Shown in pieces: positions 1 through 4,898 of a stretch of 11,673 bases of DNA. Position numbers and translations under genes: made by a program. This DNA comes from Rhodospirillales bacterium (lineage in GTDB: Bacteria > Pseudomonadota > Alphaproteobacteria > Rhodospirillales > Defluviicoccaceae), in assembly GCA_026125865.1 (NCBI GenBank), contig JAHCKI010000047.1:1-11673 (forward strand). The letters are read 5' to 3'. Below the pieces are notes generated by a model. It ran no database searches and was not told the origin of the DNA. It saw only the letters and a list, made by a program, of their open reading frames with translations. Each line of letters starts with the position of its first letter. Position 1 is the first letter of the stretch.

Positions 1-2
1 TC

Positions 3-620
3 AATGCCTTGGGGCCGCGAGGGTGTTATGACGAAGGAAAGCGCTGCGCCGAAACGTTGTTTCTCGACTACTTCCGTCAGCATCGTGTCGACATCCGCAT
101 TGCGCGAATCTTCAACACCTATGGACCGCGGATGCATCCCGACGATGGGCGGGTGATTTCCAATTTCGCCATGCAGGCCCTGGTCAGGCAGCCGCTCACG
201 GTATACGGCAGCGGCAATCAGACACGCTCGTTCTGTTATGTCGATGACCTCGTCGATGGGCTGATACGCTTGATGAACAAGGACGGCGTGCATGACCCGG
301 TAAACCTCGGCAATCCGGTGGAGATTCCCATTCGGGAGCTGGCCGAGCGCATCATCGCCCTGACCGGATCATCCTCCAAGATCGAAGAGAAGGAATTGCC
401 GATCGACGATCCGACCCGACGCTGCCCCGACATCACGCGGGCGCGCACCATTCTCGGTTGGGAACCGCAAGTTTCACTCGACGAAGGTTTGCGTCACTCG
501 ATCGGGTACTTCCTGGTCAAATTGCTCCCGATCGAACATCTCATGGCCGGGGCGTCGGGAAGGGTCAACATCAGCGCCGGTATTTTGCAGCGTTTCGCCG
601 ATACCATCGTACCGAAATGA
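3..620 (+). CDS. UDP-glucuronate decarboxylase (UDP-xylose synthase), C-terminal part
   Basis: The gene runs in from the left edge; its frame begins at base 3, and the N-terminal Rossmann half with the glycine motif lies outside. The product is a short-chain dehydrogenase/reductase that oxidises and decarboxylates UDP-glucuronate to UDP-xylose with bound NAD in the cytosol. Visible family marks are GPRGCYDEGKR, which holds the catalytic YxxxK (Tyr codon 27-29, Lys codon 39-41), then RIARIFNTYGPRMHPDDGRV and GNQTRSFCYVDDLVDGL. These are near-diagnostic of UXS as opposed to dTDP-glucose dehydratases. After the usual end (about SLDEGLRHSIGYF) the protein continues for roughly 34 unmatched residues to the TGA at 618-620. 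That stop overlaps the galE start (ATGA), so the two genes are probably cotranscribed and translationally coupled. The family call is very secure; the only doubt is what the extra C-terminus means. Confidence 0.93.
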   Translation, partial: NALGPRGCYDEGKRCAETLFLDYFRQHRVDIRIARIFNTYGPRMHPDDGRVISNFAMQALVRQPLTVYGSGNQTRSFCYVDDLVDGLIRLMNKDGVHDPVNLGNPVEIPIRELAERIIALTGSSSKIEEKELPIDDPTRRCPDITRARTILGWEPQVSLDEGLRHSIGYFLVKLLPIEHLMAGASGRVNISAGILQRFADTIVPK

Positions 621-1606
621 CGCAACGAGTTCTGGTCACCGGCGGCGCCGGCTACATCGGCAGTCACGCCTGCAAGGCGCTGGCGGCTGCCGGCTACCGC
701 CCGGTCGTTTATGACGATCTTTCACGCGGTCACGCGGCGGCGGTCAAATGGGGACCGCTGGAGCAGGGCAATTTGCTCGATCGGGAGACCTTGGCCGACG
801 TTATCACGCGTTATCGGCCGGTCGCGGTCCTGCATTTCGCTGCCTTCGCCTATGTTGGCGAGTCTGTTGAGGAACCGCTCAAGTATTACAGGAACAACGT
901 CGGCGGCAGTGTGTCACTGGTGGAAACCGTGAGACGGTTTTCGCCGATTCCCGTCGTGTTTTCCAGTAGTTGCGCCGTCTACGGCTTGTCGTCGTCGGAT
1001 GCGCTTGATGAGGATCACCCTCGGGCACCGATCAATCCTTATGGGCACAGCAAAAACATGACGGAACAGGTGTTCCGGGATTGTGACGCCGGGTATGGCC
1101 TGCGTTCGGTTTCTCTTCGCTATTTCAACTGCGCGGGATCAGATCCGGACGGCGAACTGGGCGAGGATCACGATCCGGAACCGCATGTCATTCCGCGTGT
1201 TCTCAGCGCGGCGGCGGACAGCGAAACGACATTCGACATTTACGGCACCGACTATCCGACAGCCGATGGTACGGCCGTGCGGGACTACATTCATGTGACC
1301 GATCTTGCCGAGGCGCATGTGGCCGCTCTCCGGTACTTGCTGGATGGCGGCGAAACGATTTCCTTGAACCTCGGCATCGGACGCGGTTTCTCGGTTCGGG
1401 AATTGGTTCGGGAGGGAGAAAGGGTCACGGGTCGACGTATAAAAACCCGCGAATGCGAACGTCGACCCGGTGACCCACCCATCCTGATCGCCGCACCCCA
1501 TCGAGCGCGAAGGATTCTGGACTGGCAGCCGCGTTACACGGGGCTAGAGGATATGTTTGCAACGGCCTGGAACTGGTACCGGAAAAAAATGGCGGTCGCC
1601 GTTTAA
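617..1606 (+). CDS. galE: UDP-glucose 4-epimerase
   Basis: A 329-residue extended SDR enzyme that interconverts UDP-glucose and UDP-galactose in the cytosol; it is called ExoB in rhizobial polysaccharide loci. Visible are the NAD-binding motif TGGAGYIGSH (residues 8-17), the SSS triad region VVFSSSCAVYG (113-123), the catalytic Y142-x3-K146 in NPYGHSK, GTAVRDYIHVTDL (218-230) and NLGIGRGFSV (251-260). The length is typical of GalE. The frame is open upstream to 458, but those 53 codons give no family sequence and lie on top of the UXS gene. The ATG at 617, directly before VLVTGGAGYIG, is therefore the start. It has no clear Shine-Dalgarno and overlaps the UXS stop as ATGA, which fits translational re-initiation. 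Other 4-epimerases such as UDP-GlcNAc or UDP-xylose epimerases share these motifs, so the substrate is not settled. UDP-xylose to UDP-arabinose is conceivable beside UXS. Confidence 0.92.
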   Translation: MTQRVLVTGGAGYIGSHACKALAAAGYRPVVYDDLSRGHAAAVKWGPLEQGNLLDRETLADVITRYRPVAVLHFAAFAYVGESVEEPLKYYRNNVGGSVSLVETVRRFSPIPVVFSSSCAVYGLSSSDALDEDHPRAPINPYGHSKNMTEQVFRDCDAGYGLRSVSLRYFNCAGSDPDGELGEDHDPEPHVIPRVLSAAADSETTFDIYGTDYPTADGTAVRDYIHVTDLAEAHVAALRYLLDGGETISLNLGIGRGFSVRELVREGERVTGRRIKTRECERRPGDPPILIAAPHRARRILDWQPRYTGLEDMFATAWNWYRKKMAVAV

Positions 1607-1682
1607 TATTTACGGTCATTTTCTACTAGGCCAGCAAGAGAGCGAATTAAAAAACTCAATTTCAACGACTGTTTTTTTGATG

Positions 1683-1704
1683 AAAAGGTACGCAAGTACG
1701 AATG
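1683..1704 (+). promoter_or_regulatory. Shine-Dalgarno with hairpin in the spacer of the GT26 gene
   Basis: An AAAAGG sequence (1683-1688) is the only Shine-Dalgarno-like site before the ATG at 1702, but the linear spacing of 13 bases is long. The spacer contains GTAC-GCAA-GTAC (1688-1699), a four-pair stem closed by a GNRA-type GCAA loop, which would shorten the distance if folded. The stem is short, so this is suggestive only. The whole 1607-1701 gap is AT-rich and may hold a promoter, but I cannot place a convincing -35/-10 pair in it. Confidence 0.3.
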
Positions 1705-2544
1705 AATGAAACTCATGAAAACTTGACGCTTGACCCTTCTTTTCATTTACGAAGACAGGATTGTTTTGGTGTTCATGTCAATCCCGGAACGATCGACAAC
1801 TATGTAGATCATGTTCAGAATTTGGTGAAATACAGGCAGAAGTGGCAAATATTTTACATAAATGTACATTCTTTGTATTTGTGCCTCAAGGACGCGAGTA
1901 TTTGCCGGCTTTTCCGTGACGCCTCGCTCATGGTTGACGGTATGCCGATCATTGCGTTGTTGCGGTTGATCGGCGCGCAAGCGACCCGCCAGGAGCGCGT
2001 GACATGGGTCGATTTCATTTGGCCGTTGCTGCAACGGGCACAGATACGCGGATGGCGCGTTTTTTGGGTTGGGAATACGCCGGAGGCGATGCGAAACGGC
2101 CTCGCCGTCGTCCGATCCCGGTACCCGACTCTCACCATTGATGGAGTGGACGGCTACTTCGATACGACCGCGGGAAGCGAGGATAACCGGGGCGTCATTG
2201 AAAGGATGAACGACTTTGGCACCGATGTTTGCATCGTCGGCATGGGAACACCGCGTCAGGAGAGTTGGGTGAAGGAAAATCGATCGTTGATCGACGCTCC
2301 CGTCGTTCTCACCGCCGGTGCGTGCCTTGAGTATGTCTCAGGCGCGGTGGCGACACCACCTCGATGGATGGGACGCTGGGGCCTCGAGTGGTCATATCGG
2401 TTATTCGAAAACCCTGGGCGCTTTGCCCGACGCTATTTGGTGGAGCCTTGGGCGCTGTTGGGGATGTTGCTGCTCCAAAGCCTCGGCCTCCGTCGAAGTG
2501 GTTGCGAAAACTCGCTTCCGAGGGAAATCGGATCGGAGAGCTAG
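1702..2544 (+). CDS. WecG/TagA/CpsF family (GT26) glycosyltransferase
   Basis: A 280-residue enzyme of the family that transfers a sugar, commonly N-acetylmannosamine, its uronate or glucose, from a UDP-sugar to an undecaprenyl-linked acceptor at the cytoplasmic membrane face. The family marks are in order: INVHS (53-57), VDGMP (78-82, the Asp being the proposed catalytic base), VFWVGNTPEAM (120-130), CIVGMGTPRQESW (177-189), and a C-terminal block with TPPRWMGRWGLEWSYRLFENP (218-238) and FARRY (241-245), which anchors the enzyme to membrane and lipid. The length suits the family. The start is the ATG at 1702; a second ATG at 1706 is out of frame. The first 60 or so codons are clearly richer in A/T than the rest. 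It follows galE after a 95-base gap and precedes two GT2 genes. The sugar transferred cannot be told from sequence. Confidence 0.9.
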   Translation: MNETHENLTLDPSFHLRRQDCFGVHVNPGTIDNYVDHVQNLVKYRQKWQIFYINVHSLYLCLKDASICRLFRDASLMVDGMPIIALLRLIGAQATRQERVTWVDFIWPLLQRAQIRGWRVFWVGNTPEAMRNGLAVVRSRYPTLTIDGVDGYFDTTAGSEDNRGVIERMNDFGTDVCIVGMGTPRQESWVKENRSLIDAPVVLTAGACLEYVSGAVATPPRWMGRWGLEWSYRLFENPGRFARRYLVEPWALLGMLLLQSLGLRRSGCENSLPREIGSES

Positions 2545-2545
2545 T

Positions 2546-2616
2546 CGTGGGAGCGCATCGGATCCGACGGGCAGCGTCGCGATCGTCGGGATGCGCAACC
2601 GCGTGATGGTCCCACG
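2546..2616 (+). promoter_or_regulatory. Long imperfect RNA hairpin between two glycosyltransferase genes
   Basis: Two bases after the GT26 stop, CGTGGGA (2546-2552) pairs with TCCCACG (2610-2616), GCGCATC (2553-2559) with GATGCGC (2590-2596), and CCGACG (2564-2569) with CGTCGG (2584-2589). That gives 20 Watson-Crick pairs with a 13-base bulge at 2597-2609, a 4-base bulge at 2560-2563 and a 14-base loop. No T-tract follows, so it is not an ordinary intrinsic terminator. It could be an mRNA processing or stability element, an attenuator, or a folded repeat. The pairing is read directly from the sequence; the function is inference. Confidence 0.55.
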
Positions 2617-2654
2617 GCACGGAGCCGCGAGGCGCATTGAAAAGTGGGCGCACG

Positions 2655-3566
2655 ATGGTTGATGTCGTCCTCTGCATCTGTACATGTCGGCGGCCGGACG
2701 GTTTGCGCCGTCTCCTGGAGGCGGTGGATTCGCTGGACTACGACGACAGCTTGACAGTGGTCGTCGTGGACAACGATGCCGGTAGGGAGGGCATGCGGGT
2801 TTGCGGGGAGATATCGGAAACCTTCCGCTGGCCGCTGACGGCTGTCCATGAACTGCGGGCCGGCATTTCCTACGCGCGAAATCATGCCGTGCGGATGGCC
2901 CTCGACATGCGGCCGCGTCTCATCGCCATGTTGGACGATGACGAGTGGCCGGATCGGCAATGGCTTCGGGAAATCGTTGGTGTGCTCGACACCACCGGTG
3001 CGGACGTCGTCGGTGGTCCGGTCCTGCCCAGCTTCCCGCCTGGGGCGCAACTCGGCCCTCAACTGGCCGATTATTATGAGGTGGATATGCATGTGCCGGA
3101 CGGTGCGCCTTGCGTGCTTTTTGCGGCGGGAAACTTTCTGGCCCGGGTCGACTGTTTTCGGGCACTGATGCCGGAACCCTTCGATCCCGAATTTGCCGAG
3201 TCCGGCGGTGAGGACCTGGTGTTCTTTTCCCGCCTCGAACAGCGGGGATTTCGCATGTCCTGGTCCACGAAGGCCGTGGCCCACGAGACGGTTCCGGCGG
3301 ATCGTCTGAGTGTTTCCTGGCTGGTACGTCGACAGCGGCGACGGGGAAGCCTGAACGTGAACGTCCAGCGCATGTTCATGCCGGGCGCGGCTTACGAAGC
3401 GGTTCGGTTAGCAAAAACAATGGGTTTGCTGGTTGTCGCGCTGGCGTATTGCGTCGTTGCTTTGCCCAGTCGTGTTTCGCGTATCCGGGCAATGCTGCTG
3501 TTGAATAAGGCTATCGGTAAGGTAATGGGCCATTTGGGGCATAAGCTTATCCAATATGGCCGGTGA
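2655..3566 (+). CDS. ExoM-like family 2 glycosyltransferase
   Basis: A 303-residue GT2 (GT-A fold) enzyme resembling rhizobial ExoM, a beta-1,4-glucosyltransferase of succinoglycan assembly. It probably adds one sugar to a lipid-linked oligosaccharide on the cytoplasmic side. Visible are ICTCRRP (8-14), VVVVDNDA (35-42), the ISYARNHA block (71-78), the metal-binding DDDE (94-97), TGADVVGGPV (114-123), GGEDLVFFSRL (184-194, with the catalytic-base region GGED) and AHETVPADR (209-217), followed by SWLVRRQRRRG. A hydrophobic stretch near 257-271 and a basic tail suggest membrane attachment. The ATG at 2655 puts the first beta-strand at the N-terminus as in relatives. A TTG at 2637, preceded by GAGG at 2629-2632, would add six residues and cannot be excluded. 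It is separated from the GT26 gene by a structured gap and from the next GT2 gene by 46 bases. Confidence 0.87.
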   Translation: MVDVVLCICTCRRPDGLRRLLEAVDSLDYDDSLTVVVVDNDAGREGMRVCGEISETFRWPLTAVHELRAGISYARNHAVRMALDMRPRLIAMLDDDEWPDRQWLREIVGVLDTTGADVVGGPVLPSFPPGAQLGPQLADYYEVDMHVPDGAPCVLFAAGNFLARVDCFRALMPEPFDPEFAESGGEDLVFFSRLEQRGFRMSWSTKAVAHETVPADRLSVSWLVRRQRRRGSLNVNVQRMFMPGAAYEAVRLAKTMGLLVVALAYCVVALPSRVSRIRAMLLLNKAIGKVMGHLGHKLIQYGR

Positions 3567-3612
3567 TTTTATCAGTAAAAGAAGATAAAGTGTCCGAGAT
3601 GAAAGAAGATAG

Positions 3613-4581
3613 ATGACCGAGCCCTTGTTCACTATTGTTATCCCGACGTACAACCGTGCCCATACGGTGGGTAAAGCCATTGCTTCGTGCCTGGTGCAAA
3701 CCTGCCGCGATTTCGAAATCATTGTTGTTGATGACGACAAATCGACCGACGATATGGAGGGCGCGCTCGCTCGTTTCCCCGATGCTCCGATCCGCCTAGT
3801 CCCCAAACATCGTGGCCGTGCGGCGGCGGCCCGGAACGCGGGCGCGAGGTTGGCGCGCGGGCGCTATGTCGCTTTTCTCGATGCCGATGATGAATTCTTA
3901 CCGGACAAGCTCGAAGTCTGTCGCGCGCGCCTGGAAAAGGCGCCGCTCGATCTGGTGTACAGCCTGACCTATGTGGATCGAGGGGTGGGGCGTTTTTGGG
4001 TCAAGCCCTCCCGCGGGTTGCGACACGGAGAGGATATTTACGACTATTTGTTTGTGCATAAGGGATGGGTACATCCGAGCACCGTCGTCGTCGACGCCGA
4101 ACTGGCGCGTTCAAGCCCGTTTCGTGAAGATCTTTCGTTCGGCGACGATACCCAGTTTGCCGTGGATATGTGGCGGCGCGACGTTCGTATCACCATGATC
4201 GACAAGCCCCTGGCCATTTATGAGGACCGCTTCGATCCGCAGCGCCTGTCCCAAAGTCCGGTGTTCCACCCGGGTGATACACCGGAACACGAGAGCTTCA
4301 TCGCGTGGGTGGAGTCTCAGAAGCCTCATATGCCGGAAGGCGCCTATCGAGCGTGCCGCGCTCAGTTTTTGTCCCGATTCGTGGCGCGCTCCAATCCGAG
4401 GATGGCCTTTGGATACATTGTCGACGGTTATCGCGCGGGGGTCATCAGTGCCCGCAAGGGCTTGTCCCAGATTGTTCAGACGTTTGCGCCGTCCATCTAT
4501 CGTCGCTGCGCCGATGCGGTCGCGCGGCGGTCGGGATGCGAACCGCCGGCGGCGGTTCTTGAACTCAGAAAATCTTACTGA
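3613..4581 (+). CDS. Family 2 glycosyltransferase
   Basis: A 322-residue cytoplasmic or membrane-associated inverting glycosyltransferase. The GT-A domain shows TIVIPTYNRAHTV (7-19), EIIVVDDDKSTDD (35-47), HRGRAAAARNAGA (66-78), the DADDE metal-binding motif (90-94) and a base region FGDDTQFAVDMWRR (176-189). The last third (about 225-322) has no motif I recognise and is rich in Arg and Ala; no clear membrane helix is seen. The start at 3613 has a weak AAAGAAG Shine-Dalgarno. That site lies inside a five-codon reading frame (ATG at 3599) whose TGA overlaps this ATG as ATGA, and AAAGAAGATA occurs twice (3578-3587 and 3602-3611). It lies 46 bases after the ExoM-like gene and is probably in the same operon. 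Donor and acceptor are unknown. Confidence 0.87.
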   Translation: MTEPLFTIVIPTYNRAHTVGKAIASCLVQTCRDFEIIVVDDDKSTDDMEGALARFPDAPIRLVPKHRGRAAAARNAGARLARGRYVAFLDADDEFLPDKLEVCRARLEKAPLDLVYSLTYVDRGVGRFWVKPSRGLRHGEDIYDYLFVHKGWVHPSTVVVDAELARSSPFREDLSFGDDTQFAVDMWRRDVRITMIDKPLAIYEDRFDPQRLSQSPVFHPGDTPEHESFIAWVESQKPHMPEGAYRACRAQFLSRFVARSNPRMAFGYIVDGYRAGVISARKGLSQIVQTFAPSIYRRCADAVARRSGCEPPAAVLELRKSY

Positions 4582-4626
4582 CGAATCGGGAAGCGGGCAT
4601 CACGACTTCGGCGAGGAGGGTAGATG

Positions 4627-4719
4627 ATGGGATTGAACGGTTCGCGGGAATATCGGATGACAGCCTATGGTAGTAGGCGCATAACTTTTGATCGCTCACT
4701 CGTCATGGTGTTGGCCTAG
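4627..4719 (+). CDS. Possible 30-codon small ORF with a strong Shine-Dalgarno
   Basis: AGGAGGG at 4614-4620 is the best Shine-Dalgarno in the window. It stands before tandem ATG codons at 4624 and 4627, the second at ideal spacing (7 bases after AGGAGG). The frame runs 30 codons to TAG at 4717-4719. The peptide begins MGLNGSREYR and ends RSLVMVLA; it is basic in the middle and weakly hydrophobic at the end, with no known family. It lies 45 bases after the GT2 stop and 179 bases before the giant kinase gene. It could be a small protein, a leader peptide for the kinase gene, or the remnant of a gene whose body has been lost. Expression is not proven, but the ribosome-binding site is hard to dismiss. 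Confidence 0.4.
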   Translation: MGLNGSREYRMTAYGSRRITFDRSLVMVLA

Positions 4720-4898
4720 ATAGATACCTTAAACATCAAAACGATACGAGTGATTTGTTTTTGGCCGGCGCTTTCGCCCCGGTGTCGGTTCGCGGATTTG
4801 CTTAAGAGAGATAGCCAAAAAACTAGATAAAATACACGTAAAGATGGTATTGTGTCGGCTTTCGAGAAAACGACCGACCACCGCCAAACGAGGGTTAG
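4720..4898 (+). promoter_or_regulatory. Non-coding leader and probable promoter region of the Wzz/BY-kinase gene
   Basis: The rest of the 317-base gap after the GT2 gene has no open frame of note and is AT-richer than the genes, as expected for a promoter region. The best -10-like element is TAAAAT at 4828-4833. The upstream candidates TTGCTT (4798-4803) and TTAAGA (4802-4807) are spaced 24 and 20 bases away, too far for a good sigma-70 site, so the promoter is not placed. GAGGG at 4890-4894 is the Shine-Dalgarno for the ATG at 4899. No terminator-like hairpin with a T-tract was found. Confidence 0.35.

Noticed and set aside
458..616. 53-codon N-terminal extension of galE
   Set aside because: It overlaps the conserved UXS end, has no family likeness, and the Rossmann strand starts right after the ATG at 617.
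1649..1677. AAAAAAC...GTTTTTT inverted repeat as a terminator after galE
   Set aside because: The stem is almost only A-T pairs with a 15-base loop; too weak for a terminator.
2541..3284. 247-codon antisense frame over the ExoM-like gene
   Set aside because: No recognisable domain; the sense strand has a clear GT2 protein with all motifs.
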